Positions 36,113 to 44,294 of a DNA stretch of 64,000 nucleotides are shown one piece after another. Made by a program: the position numbers and the translations under genes. Numbering within the stretch: the first letter of the stretch is position 1; each line of letters starts with the position of its first letter. The notes under the pieces were generated by a model. It did not search any database. It was not told the DNA's origin and saw only the letters and a program-made list of their open reading frames with translations. This DNA is from Phenylobacterium sp. GTDB lineage: Bacteria > Pseudomonadota > Alphaproteobacteria > Caulobacterales > Caulobacteraceae. Location of the stretch: NCBI RefSeq assembly GCF_013911965.1, contig NZ_JACESE010000008.1, positions 62,001 to 126,000 on the forward strand, given 5' to 3'.

Positions 36113-37179
36113 GCGACGCGTTCGGCCCAGGCGGCGGCGGCGGCCTTGGGCTGGCCGAAATCGTCGAAGGGCAGCGGCGTATCGGCGCCGTCCTCGCGCT
36201 TGAGCCAGGATTCGGCGTCGCGGAGACCCCAGAAGGTGAAGGCGAAGCGCTGCGACGCCGGCAGCGCCATGAAGGCCTCGGCGGCCTGGGCGTAGAGGGC
36301 CGCCTGCCCCTCCGCCAGCCGCCGCCGATCCTTGAACACGCCCTCGGCGCGGCTGAGCGAAACGTCGAATTCCGAGACGTGCACCAGAAGGCCGAGCTGG
36401 CCCAGTTCGGCGATGGTCTGGCGAAGCTCCCCCGGATCCTGGTCGGCGGCGATGTGGGTCTGGGTGCCGACCCCGTCGATGGGCGCGCCGGCGGCCATCA
36501 GGCGTTCGGCCAGGCGCAGGAAGGTCGCCCGCTTCTTCGGCAGCCATTCGAGATTGTAGTCGTTGAGGAACAGCATGGCGGCCGGGTCCGCCTCGCGCGC
36601 GTGCTGGAAGGCCAGGACCATGTGATCGAAGGGGCCGAGCCTGCGGCTCCACAGGCTGTCGCGCCAGCCCTCGCCGTCCTCCGCCACAGCCTCGTTGACC
36701 ACGTCCCAGCCGACGGCCTGTCCGCGATAGCGGCCGACGACCGCGTGGATGTAGTTGCGATAGGCCTCGGCGAAGCTGACCCGGCTCTCGTCCAGGGCCT
36801 CGAAGGCCGGCGGGCTCTGGGCGTACCAGATCAGGGTGTGGCCGAAGAGACGAAGGCCGTTGACCCGGGCGAAAGCGGCGATGGCGTCGGGCGCGTCGAA
36901 GCGGAAGCCGCCGTCGTCACGCACGATGTACTCCATCTTCATCTCCCACTCGGGCGTGAGCTGGGAGGCCTGGGCGGCGATGAGGCCCGAGAGCACGGGA
37001 TCCTGCAGATGAACCGCCTGCACGGCGGTCCCCACGGGGAAGGACGCCAGGGACTTCAGCGGCGGCACGTGAACCGGCGCGACCTGCGAACTGGCCGGCC
37101 TCTGGCAGCCCGCCAGCGCCAGGGCGCCGCCCACGACCGCGCGGCGGCTCAGCCCATAGAGGGAATTCGGCAGGATCAC
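36109..37179 (-). CDS. GH10 endo-1,4-beta-xylanase-like lipoprotein
   Basis: A 356-residue protein from a GTG that overlaps the fliJ stop as GTGA. The N-terminus has a twin-arginine-like segment (SRRAVVGG) and a lipobox ALAGC with Cys25. The GH10 barrel is intact: HTLIWYAQSPPAF, acid/base Glu163 in WDVVNEAV, NDYNLEW, TQTHI and nucleophile Glu270 in HVSEFDVS, then FTFWGLRDAESWL. It should cleave xylan or a related glycan at the cell surface or periplasm. Its place as third gene after fliI-fliJ is unexpected; sharing a transcript is inferred. Confidence 0.9.
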   Translation of the reverse strand: MILPNSLYGLSRRAVVGGALALAGCQRPASSQVAPVHVPPLKSLASFPVGTAVQAVHLQDPVLSGLIAAQASQLTPEWEMKMEYIVRDDGGFRFDAPDAIAAFARVNGLRLFGHTLIWYAQSPPAFEALDESRVSFAEAYRNYIHAVVGRYRGQAVGWDVVNEAVAEDGEGWRDSLWSRRLGPFDHMVLAFQHAREADPAAMLFLNDYNLEWLPKKRATFLRLAERLMAAGAPIDGVGTQTHIAADQDPGELRQTIAELGQLGLLVHVSEFDVSLSRAEGVFKDRRRLAEGQAALYAQAAEAFMALPASQRFAFTFWGLRDAESWLKREDGADTPLPFDDFGQPKAAAAAWAERVA

Positions 37180-37589
37180 CGGCCGGCGGCGGCGCGGCGC
37201 AGGCCCATCTCGTCCATCACCGCGGCTTCCCTACGGGCGGCCTCGCGCCGCCGGGCCAGGAGGATCTCCTCGGCCACCTGTTCGTACTTCTTCTGCTCTT
37301 CGAAGGCGCCGTTCAGCGCGTCGCGGGCGCCCTGCTCCTCGACTGCGATCTCGTCGATCTGGGCCTGGATGGCGGCGCGGCGGGCCCGCAGGCCCTCGAC
37401 GAACCCGATGTGGTACCATCCGGCCTCGGCGTCGCCGCGGGCGTTGGCCGCCTCGGCCTCGGCTTCGGCCTCCAGCATCAGCAGCCGCATCTCGGCGTCG
37501 CGCCGGCGCTGGGTGATCTCGCCCATGCGTTTCTGGAGCACCTCCACCTCGTAGGTGGAGAGCTTCACGAGAGAGTCGGCCCAGCTCAT
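37176..37589 (-). CDS. fliJ: Flagellar export chaperone FliJ
   Basis: A 137-residue, almost entirely helical protein predicted to form an antiparallel coiled coil ([40 protein letters not shown]...), the normal FliJ shape. FliJ sits in the centre of the FliI ring and escorts export chaperones to FlhA. Its ATG overlaps the fliI stop as ATGA and its stop overlaps the GH10 start. Identification rests on size, helicity and position after fliI. Confidence 0.85.
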   Translation of the reverse strand: MSWADSLVKLSTYEVEVLQKRMGEITQRRRDAEMRLLMLEAEAEAEAANARGDAEAGWYHIGFVEGLRARRAAIQAQIDEIAVEEQGARDALNGAFEEQKKYEQVAEEILLARRREAARREAAVMDEMGLRRAAAGR

Positions 37590-38923
37590 GCGGCGGCCCC
37601 TTCAAGGATGTGGCCGAGGGTGGCGAAGGACTCATCGAGGCCGGTGGCGTCGGACGGGTCCTGGCGCAGGAAGGCCTCGATGGCCGGGTTCAGTTCGATG
37701 GCGCGGTCGACCTGGGGATCGGAGCCGGGCCGGTAGGCGCCGATGCGGATCAGCTCCTCCATGTTGGAGAAGGCGGCCATGGTCTGGCGGGCGGCGGTGA
37801 CGATCTCGCGCTCGTGCGGGAGCTGACAGCCCGGCATGGTCCGGCTGATGGATTTCAGCACGTTGATGGCCGGGAAGCGGCCGCGCTCGGCGATGGCCCG
37901 CTCCATGACGATGTGGCCGTCGAGAATCCCGCGCACGGCGTCGGCGATGGGCTCGTTGTGGTCGTCCCCGTCCACCAGCACGGTGAAGAGGCCCGTGATG
38001 GGACCGGCCCGCGTCCCGTCGGGGCGGATCGGTCCGGGGCCCGCCCGCTCGAGCAGCTTGGGCAGTTCGGTGAAGACGGTGGGCGTATAGCCCTTGGTCG
38101 TCGGCGGCTCGCCGGCGGCCAGGCCGATCTCCCGCTGGGCCATCGCGAAGCGGGTGACGGAGTCCATCAGGCAGAGGACTTCCATGTCCTGATCGCGCAG
38201 GTACTCGGCCAGCGCGAGGGTCATATAGGCCGCCTGGCGGCGTTTCAGCGCCGGTTCGTCGGAGGTGGCCACCACCACGATGGCGCGCTTCAGACCTTCC
38301 TCGCCCAGCGTCTCCTCGATGAATTCGCGGACTTCCCGGCCCCGCTCGCCGATCAGGCCGACGACGACGGCGTCGCAGTCGGCGTTCTTGGCGAGCATGG
38401 AGAGCAGGACGGACTTGCCGACGCCCGAGCCGGCGAAGACGCCCAGGCGCTGGCCGCGGCAGCAGGTGGTGAAGACGTTCATCGCCCGCACGCCCAGGTC
38501 CAGCCGCTCGCCTACCCGGTCGCGGGCATGGGCGGGGGGCGGCGGCGCGCGCAAGGGGTAGGAGGCCAGGCCCTTGGGCAACGGCCCCTTGCCGTCGATC
38601 GGCTCGCCGAACGCGTCGACGATGCGGCCAAGCCAGCCCTTGGTGGGACGGACGGCCGAACCCATGGGCTCGATCTTGATCTCCGCGCCCGGCGCCACAC
38701 CTTCGACGGCGCCGAAGGGCATCAGCAGGGCGCGGGAGTCGCGGAAGCCCACCACCTCGGCGGCGAGCGGCGTTTCCGCGCGGCGCACGATCTCGGCGCG
38801 GGCGCCGACGGCCAGGCGCGTCACGCCGCCCTTGGCCTCGATGAGGAGGCCGTTCACGGCGGCCACACGGCCGGAGACGGTCAGAGGATCGATACGCTCG
38901 ACGGCGGCGACGAGACTGCGCAA
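37586..38923 (-). CDS. fliI: Flagellum-specific ATPase FliI
   Basis: A 445-residue ATPase related to the F1 beta subunit. Walker A lies in [36 protein letters not shown] is the catalytic-glutamate region, and [31 protein letters not shown] is the family signature. It unfolds and delivers substrates to the flagellar export gate. First gene of fliI-fliJ-GH10 on the - strand; upstream lie a CcrM site and a CtrA-like box. Confidence 0.96.
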   Translation of the reverse strand: MRSLVAAVERIDPLTVSGRVAAVNGLLIEAKGGVTRLAVGARAEIVRRAETPLAAEVVGFRDSRALLMPFGAVEGVAPGAEIKIEPMGSAVRPTKGWLGRIVDAFGEPIDGKGPLPKGLASYPLRAPPPPAHARDRVGERLDLGVRAMNVFTTCCRGQRLGVFAGSGVGKSVLLSMLAKNADCDAVVVGLIGERGREVREFIEETLGEEGLKRAIVVVATSDEPALKRRQAAYMTLALAEYLRDQDMEVLCLMDSVTRFAMAQREIGLAAGEPPTTKGYTPTVFTELPKLLERAGPGPIRPDGTRAGPITGLFTVLVDGDDHNEPIADAVRGILDGHIVMERAIAERGRFPAINVLKSISRTMPGCQLPHEREIVTAARQTMAAFSNMEELIRIGAYRPGSDPQVDRAIELNPAIEAFLRQDPSDATGLDESFATLGHILEGAAA

Positions 38924-38968
38924 GGCGGGCCCCCGGAAATCACTGATCTCCAGGGTCGCTCTTCAGCC

Positions 38969-38988
38969 TTAATTGCGCGTGAAGATTC
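38969..38988 (-). promoter_or_regulatory. Candidate CtrA box and CcrM site upstream of fliI
   Basis: TTAA-N7-TGAA (38969-38983) differs by one base from the CtrA consensus TTAA-N7-TTAA. GATTC at 38984-38988 is a GANTC methylation site directly next to it. Both lie 46-65 bases upstream of the fliI start codon. fliI is a class II, CtrA-dependent gene in Caulobacter, which supports the call. Confidence 0.45.
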
Positions 38989-39001
38989 GTAAACGGCCGC
39001 G

Positions 39002-40144
39002 CTAGCGAAGACTTCCGGCCAGGCGAAGCGCCTGCCGCGGGTGACGGACGGCCAGCCGCATGGCCTCTCTCGGATTGCGGCGCACGCCGCGCGCGACCAT
39101 CGGCCGCGCCACCCGGGCCGCCAGAGGGCGGGCGGTGCGGGCGATCTGGCCGCGCCCCAGATAGGCCGCCGCCCCGAGCAGCGCCAGCGCGCCCAGGCCG
39201 AGCGTCAGGCCGGAGTGCTTCTGGGCGGCGGTGTAGACGCTGAACTTGCGGCCGCCATAGGCGTCCGTATGAACCCGGCCGTCGACGCCCGCCTCGTAGA
39301 GGTTGTCGCGCGTCGGCTTCTCGCCCTTGCGCTTGGCGAAGCGCGGGATGGCGGCGGCGAAGACCTTGTCGGCCAGGCGCGGCGCCCCGCCGCCGAGCAG
39401 GACCATCTGACGGCCGCCCGATCCCACCGTCACATGGCGGACCGGATGCTGGGCGGCGTGCAGGATGGCGTCGGCCACCACCTCCGGCGCATAGACCGGC
39501 GGCGGCACCCGCGGCGCCTCGTCCATGTAGTTGCGCGCATGGTCCGGGAAGGGCGAGGAGACGCTGCTGGGCTTGATGAGGGTGACCGAGATCGGCGCCT
39601 TGTCGCGCGTCAGCTCCACCCGCAGGGCGTCGGTGAACCCCTTCACGGCGTGCTTCGAGGCGGCATAGGCGCCCAGAAGCGGCACCGCCACCTCGGAGAG
39701 CACCGACCCGATGTTGATGATCGCTCCGCCGTCGCGGCGGGTCTTCAGGTGCTTCACCGCCTCGAGGGACCCGTTGACCACACCGAAATAGTTGGTGCGG
39801 AAGAGGCGCTCGTGATCCTCGGGCGGGAGGTTCTCAAGCTCGGCGTACACGCCCACGCCGGCGTCGTTGATCCAGGTGTCGAAACCGCCGAAGCGGGCGA
39901 TGGCCGCGCGGGCGATCTTTTCCACATCGGCCGGATCGCCGACATCGCCGGACACGGCGTGGGCGCGGCCGCCGGCGGCGTTGATCTCCTCGGCGATGGC
40001 CTTGAGCGCCGTCTCGTTCCGGGAGGCGAGGACCACCGCGGCTCCGGCCTTGGCCGCCTTGCGGGCGGTGGCGAGGCCGATCCCGGACGACGCCCCCGTG
40101 ATGACGATCACCTGCTGGGCGAGGGGTTTCAGCTTCGCGGGCAT
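39002..40144 (-). CDS. Short-chain dehydrogenase with C-terminal extension
   Basis: A 380-residue SDR; the start at 40144 is set by GAAGGAG six bases upstream. The Rossmann motif TGASSGIG, NDAG in place of NNAG, catalytic Ser (NIGSVLSEVAVPLL) and YAASK are present. The Tyr-Lys motif is followed by SVTLIKPSSV as in YqjQ/DltE-type SDRs. After residue 280 there is an extra part with a hydrophobic helix (GLTLGLGALALLGAAAYLG) and an Arg/Pro-rich tail, so the enzyme may be membrane-associated. It lies between ctrA and fliI; role unknown. Confidence 0.85.
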   Translation of the reverse strand: MPAKLKPLAQQVIVITGASSGIGLATARKAAKAGAAVVLASRNETALKAIAEEINAAGGRAHAVSGDVGDPADVEKIARAAIARFGGFDTWINDAGVGVYAELENLPPEDHERLFRTNYFGVVNGSLEAVKHLKTRRDGGAIINIGSVLSEVAVPLLGAYAASKHAVKGFTDALRVELTRDKAPISVTLIKPSSVSSPFPDHARNYMDEAPRVPPPVYAPEVVADAILHAAQHPVRHVTVGSGGRQMVLLGGGAPRLADKVFAAAIPRFAKRKGEKPTRDNLYEAGVDGRVHTDAYGGRKFSVYTAAQKHSGLTLGLGALALLGAAAYLGRGQIARTARPLAARVARPMVARGVRRNPREAMRLAVRHPRQALRLAGSLR

Positions 40145-40458
40145 GGCGGCTCCTTCTCCGTTTGCGGGAGTTCGCCAGGGAGAACGAGCGCGGCCAAGTC
40201 GCGTTCCGAAGTCGAGAAAAGCCGCGATCGGAGCGGCTGCTTCGCCCCGCCCGTCCAATCACAAAAGATTCAACTGGACCGGAACTCGCCGCCGCACCCG
40301 CGGCCTTGCCGCTGATTCCGAAATCGGATTAACGAATTGCTCAGAGGGCTTTCACTATTAACCGGTCTTAAATTAACTCGCCGGCAAGTTTACGGCGAGG
40401 GCTCGAGCGGATTCCGAGATTCGGTCCGTGAGCTGCGCTGTCGTTCGAGGAGGGACTG
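40145..40458 (+). promoter_or_regulatory. ctrA control region with four CcrM sites and a CtrA-like box
   Basis: This 314-base gene-free stretch lies between a divergent SDR and ctrA. GATTC (GANTC, the CcrM methylation site) occurs at 40267, 40314, 40410 and 40418. An AT-rich island at 40358-40376 reads TTAA-N6-TTAA followed at once by another TTAA, similar to CtrA boxes but with a 6-base spacer; TTAA also occurs at 40329. A Shine-Dalgarno GAGGAGGGA precedes the start. In Caulobacter, ctrA transcription is tuned by CcrM methylation of its promoter, GcrA and CtrA itself. Exact promoters cannot be placed by eye. Confidence 0.65.
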
Positions 40459-41154
40459 ATGCGCGTATTGCTGATTGAGGATGACAGCGCCACGGCGCAG
40501 AGCATCGAACTCATGCTCAAGTCGGAAGGGTTCAACGTCTATACGACGGACCTGGGCGAGGAAGGCGTCGATCTGGGCAAGATCTACGACTACGACCTCA
40601 TCCTGCTCGACCTGAACCTGCCCGACATGAGCGGCATGGACGTCCTGCGCACCCTGCGGGTGGCCAAGATCAACACGCCGATCATGATCCTGTCGGGCAC
40701 GGCCGAGATCGACACCAAGGTGAAGACCTTCGGCGCCGGCGGCGACGACTACATGACCAAGCCGTTCCACAAGGACGAGCTGATCGCCCGCATCCACGCC
40801 GTGGTCCGCCGCTCCAAGGGCCACGCCCAGTCAGTCATCAAGACCGGCGACATCGTGGTCAACCTGGACGCCAAGACGGTCGAGGTGAACGGCGTTCGCG
40901 TCCACCTGACCGGCAAGGAATACCAGATGCTCGAGCTGCTTTCCCTGCGGAAGGGCACGACGCTCACCAAGGAAATGTTCCTGAACCACCTCTATGGCGG
41001 CATGGACGAGCCCGAGCTGAAGATCATCGACGTCTTCATCTGCAAGCTGCGCAAGAAGCTGGCCGCCGCCGCCGACGGCAAGCACCACATCGAGACCGTC
41101 TGGGGCCGCGGCTATGTGCTGCGCGACCCGCAGGAAGCCGTCGCCGCGGCCTGA
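40459..41154 (+). CDS. ctrA: CtrA, cell-cycle master response regulator
   Basis: A 231-residue OmpR-type regulator nearly identical in layout to Caulobacter CtrA. The receiver has the acidic pocket EDD (7-9), the phospho-acceptor Asp51 ([15 protein letters not shown]), Thr/Ser at LSGTAE and Lys in MTKPF. The winged-helix domain ([52 protein letters not shown]) binds TTAA-N7-TTAA. The C-terminus ends AVAAA; a terminal Ala-Ala is the ClpXP degradation signal of Caulobacter CtrA. It controls replication initiation, division and flagellar genes, several of which lie in this window. Confidence 0.98.
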   Translation: MRVLLIEDDSATAQSIELMLKSEGFNVYTTDLGEEGVDLGKIYDYDLILLDLNLPDMSGMDVLRTLRVAKINTPIMILSGTAEIDTKVKTFGAGGDDYMTKPFHKDELIARIHAVVRRSKGHAQSVIKTGDIVVNLDAKTVEVNGVRVHLTGKEYQMLELLSLRKGTTLTKEMFLNHLYGGMDEPELKIIDVFICKLRKKLAAAADGKHHIETVWGRGYVLRDPQEAVAAA

Positions 41155-41184
41155 GCCCGCCGATCTTCCAGCCTACAGACCAAG

Positions 41185-41214
41185 ACGCCCGCCGCTCCTC
41201 CGGCGGGCGTTTTT
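41185..41214 (+). terminator. Rho-independent terminator of ctrA
   Basis: A perfect 9-bp stem ACGCCCGCC (41185-41193) / GGCGGGCGT (41202-41210), 8-base loop, then a run of five T beginning at 41210. It lies 31 bases after the ctrA stop. Confidence 0.92.
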
Positions 41215-41311
41215 GCGTTCGCCCGGCCCTCTCCCGCCGCGAGAGCGGAGGTAGGCAGGGCGCGAAAAGCCGCTAGGGTCCCGCCAAACGCCTCTTGGGG
41301 ACGAAGACGGG

Positions 41312-43702
41312 ATGGAACGCACCCTGGCGCTCGCCGCCTGCCTGATCCTTGGCGCCCTGCTCGGCTGGTGGGGCGAACAGGGGCCGCGCCCCCTGCCGGC
41401 CTCGGCCCCGGCGGAGGCGTTCGCGGCCGGCCGCGCCCTGGCCGACGTGGAGATCATCGCCCGCGTCCCCCACCCCACCGGCACGGCGGCCAACGCCGCC
41501 GTCCGCGACCACCTGGTGGCTCGGCTGCGCCAGCTTGGCCTTGACCCGCAGGTCCAGGTCTCCCGGCCCTTCGCCGCGCGCGAGATCGCCGGGAAGTCCT
41601 ACGTCGTCGGCGCCCGTGTGGAGAACGTCATCGGCGTCCTGCCCGGTCGCGATCGCCAGGCTCCGGCGCTGGCCCTGATGGCCCACTATGACAGCGTGCC
41701 GCGCTCGCCCGGCGCCGGGGACGACGCCGCGGGCGTGGCTTCGGCGCTGGAAATCGTCCGCGCGCTCAAGGCCCGCGGCCAGCCGGAGCGGGACGTCATC
41801 CTTCTTCTGACCGATGGCGAGGAACTCGGCCTGCTCGGCGCGCGGGCCTTCTTCGAGGACCATCCGCTGGCCTCCCGCGTCGGCTTCCTGATCAACATGG
41901 AGGCCCGCGGCTCGCGAGGGCGCGCCACCATGTTCCAGACCGGGCCGGACAACGGCCCGACCATCGAGCGGTTCGTGGCGACGTCGCCCGGTTCCCCCTC
42001 GAATTCCCTGGCCGTCTTCGCCTACGAGCAGATGCCCAACGACACGGACTTCTCCGTGTCGAAGGCGGCGGGGATTCCGGGCCTGAACTTCGCCTTCACC
42101 GGCGGCCAGTTCGATTACCACTCGCCCACGGCCACGGTGGCGACCCTGTCGCGGCGGTCGTTGCAGGACCTGGGCCGCCAGGCGCTGGCCGCCGCCGTCT
42201 CCATCGCCTATGCCGACACGCTGCCGGGGGCGGGGCCCGACAAGGTCTATGCGCCGGTCTTCGGCGGCGAGATCGTCGCCTACGACGCGCCGGTCGGCTG
42301 GGCCGTCCTGGCCGCGGCGGCCCTCCTCCTGCTCGTCGGCGTCTTCCGCGCGCGCCGCCAGCAGACGGCGGACTGGCGCGATGCGGCGCAGGGAGCCCTT
42401 GCGGGCCTCTACATCCTCGCCGCCGGCGCGGCCGTCCTGCGCTTCGCCCGGCGGGCCGCGGCCGGGCCGGGCTATATGGAATACCGCGAGCTGCTGGCGC
42501 AGGCGCACCGGTTCGAGGCGGTCCTCGTCCTGCTCGGACTGGGCGTCCTCCTCCTGGCGGCGGCGGCCGCCGCCAAGGGCCGCATGCGCGTGACCGGGGG
42601 GCTGGTCGCCGGCGCCGCCGGCCTCGGCTGCCAGGTCTTCGGCGGCTGGGATCCTGTGGGCCTCGGCCTGGGCGCAGCCGGCGCCCTGCTGGCCGTGCTG
42701 GCCTTCGGACGCGAAGCCGGCCGCGCCGGCGCCTGGGCGGGCCTGCTCGCCATCGGCCTCGCGGCCGGCGCCGCCCTGCAGGCCACAGCCGCACCGACCG
42801 CCTTCCTGATCGCCTGGCCCCTGCTGGTCGCCTGCGCGGGCGCCGCCCTGAGCGCGATGGGCGAGCGGCGGCCGCTATGGGTGCGCCTGGCCCTGGTGGG
42901 GCTGGGCGTGCTGGGCGTCGGATGGCTGGCCGGCATGGTCCACGCCGTCTATGTCAATCTGGACGTTCCCGAGCTTCTGGCCCTGCTCGCCTGGCTGACG
43001 GCCTTCCTGATCTGGCCCTTCGCCCATCCCCGGATCGGCGGCGCGGGGCGGATCACGGCCCTGCTGGTTCTGGGCGCAGGCCTTCTGCTGCTGGTCGTAG
43101 TCCAGCTGGATCCCCCCTGGTCGGAACGGCGCCCTCAGGCCAGCCTCGTCTATTATCTGGTGGATCAGGACGCCCGGCGCGCGCACGTGGCCGACGCCGC
43201 CCCGCAGCCTGATCCCTGGACCCGCCGCCTGCTGGACTCCTTCGCCTCGGACCCTCAGCCGGCGGACGCCACGCCCGTCTTCCGCGAGCCCCTTCGCGGC
43301 GTCCCCGCGCCCATGGTGGAGACCTCGCGCCCCCGGCTGGAGCTGAGCCGCGCCGACGATCAAATCGTGCTGAACCTGGCGCCGCCGCCCGGCGCACGGA
43401 CCTTGGTCGTCGACCTGCGCAGTCCGCAGGCCCTGACCGAGGTCGCGGTGAACGGCCGGCCGGCGGACCTTCTCCAGACCCCGGACCAATGGTCGCAGGT
43501 GCGCTGGACCGGCGATCCGCAGGGGCTGCGCATCAGCTTCCGCAGCCCGGCCGATTCCGGCCATCTGGAGGTCCGCTACGGCGCAATCAGCGATGGCTGG
43601 CCCGCCGGGGCCCCGCCCCTGCCTCCGCGGCCGGAGGACGTGATGGCGTTCCAGACCTCCGATTCCCTCATCGTGCGGGGAACGCGGCGACTTTCCTGGT
43701 AA
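41312..43702 (+). CDS. M28-family metallopeptidase with multi-span membrane domain
   Basis: A 796-residue membrane protein. A signal anchor (residues 4-20) leads to an extracytoplasmic M28 aminopeptidase domain with the two-zinc ligand set: HYD (His125, Asp127), GAGDDAAG, DGEE (Glu170, Glu171), NMEARG (Glu197) and DYHSPTAT (His270). From about residue 320 to 600 there are many hydrophobic helices, and a soluble C-terminal domain ends the protein. This order resembles the Fxna/ERMP1-like M28 branch. It probably trims peptides in the periplasm. Monocistronic between two terminators or gaps. Confidence 0.85.
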   Translation: MERTLALAACLILGALLGWWGEQGPRPLPASAPAEAFAAGRALADVEIIARVPHPTGTAANAAVRDHLVARLRQLGLDPQVQVSRPFAAREIAGKSYVVGARVENVIGVLPGRDRQAPALALMAHYDSVPRSPGAGDDAAGVASALEIVRALKARGQPERDVILLLTDGEELGLLGARAFFEDHPLASRVGFLINMEARGSRGRATMFQTGPDNGPTIERFVATSPGSPSNSLAVFAYEQMPNDTDFSVSKAAGIPGLNFAFTGGQFDYHSPTATVATLSRRSLQDLGRQALAAAVSIAYADTLPGAGPDKVYAPVFGGEIVAYDAPVGWAVLAAAALLLLVGVFRARRQQTADWRDAAQGALAGLYILAAGAAVLRFARRAAAGPGYMEYRELLAQAHRFEAVLVLLGLGVLLLAAAAAAKGRMRVTGGLVAGAAGLGCQVFGGWDPVGLGLGAAGALLAVLAFGREAGRAGAWAGLLAIGLAAGAALQATAAPTAFLIAWPLLVACAGAALSAMGERRPLWVRLALVGLGVLGVGWLAGMVHAVYVNLDVPELLALLAWLTAFLIWPFAHPRIGGAGRITALLVLGAGLLLLVVVQLDPPWSERRPQASLVYYLVDQDARRAHVADAAPQPDPWTRRLLDSFASDPQPADATPVFREPLRGVPAPMVETSRPRLELSRADDQIVLNLAPPPGARTLVVDLRSPQALTEVAVNGRPADLLQTPDQWSQVRWTGDPQGLRISFRSPADSGHLEVRYGAISDGWPAGAPPLPPRPEDVMAFQTSDSLIVRGTRRLSW

Positions 43703-43745
43703 GGCGAAGCTTGGAGCGGAGCCGAGCCTCGGCTATCGAAGGCGC

Positions 43746-44102
43746 ATGAGCCGATCGGACGTCGTGATCTATCACAACCCCGCCTGCGGGACCTCGCGCA
43801 ACGCCCTCGCCCTTTTGCGCGACAAGGGGATAGAGCCCACCGTCGTCGAGTACCTGAAGACCGGCTGGACCCGCGAACAGCTCGAAGACCTCATCGCGCG
43901 ATCCGGGTCGAGCGCCCGAGAACTGCTGCGCGAACGCGGGACCAAGGCCGCCGAACTGGGCCTGACCGATCCCACCACCTCGGACGAAGCGATCCTGGCG
44001 GCCATGATCGTCGACCCGATCCTGGTGAACCGGCCGATCGTCTCGACGCCCAAGGGCGCGGCCCTGTGCCGTCCCGCCGACCTCGTCCTGGGCCTCCTGT
44101 GA
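43746..44102 (+). CDS. arsC: Arsenate reductase, glutaredoxin-dependent ArsC family
   Basis: A 118-residue thioredoxin-fold protein. YHNPACGTSRNALALLRDKG holds the catalytic Cys14, and NRPIVSTPKGAALCRP supplies the arginine that binds the oxyanion. This is the plasmid R773-type ArsC that reduces arsenate with glutathione/glutaredoxin. No arsenite exporter or ArsR is adjacent, so it is an orphan here; related YfgD-like proteins have unclear roles. Confidence 0.9.
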   Translation: MSRSDVVIYHNPACGTSRNALALLRDKGIEPTVVEYLKTGWTREQLEDLIARSGSSARELLRERGTKAAELGLTDPTTSDEAILAAMIVDPILVNRPIVSTPKGAALCRPADLVLGLL

Positions 44103-44294
44103 AGACCGCCTCGCGCCGCGGGCGACAAGCTTCGCCTTGAACGTGATCGACCGCGACAAAACTGCCCATTCTCCCTACAGTTACCTTCGGTTAACCGCAT
44201 GACCCGACCCTGGACTGGCCTACCTATTGCTGCAGCCCGTCGCGTCAGGTCATTCTGGACCAGTACAGTGGCATCGTTGGATTTCGGGGGCACG

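Noticed and set aside
33524-36652. 1042-codon open frame opposite flhA
   Set aside because: It lies antisense to flhA and DUF4282 and lacks any family motif; flhA is unambiguous on the + strand.
44180-44194. GTTA-N7-TTAA upstream of the M23 peptidase as a CtrA box
   Set aside because: Only one half-site fits and there is no supporting GANTC or promoter element.
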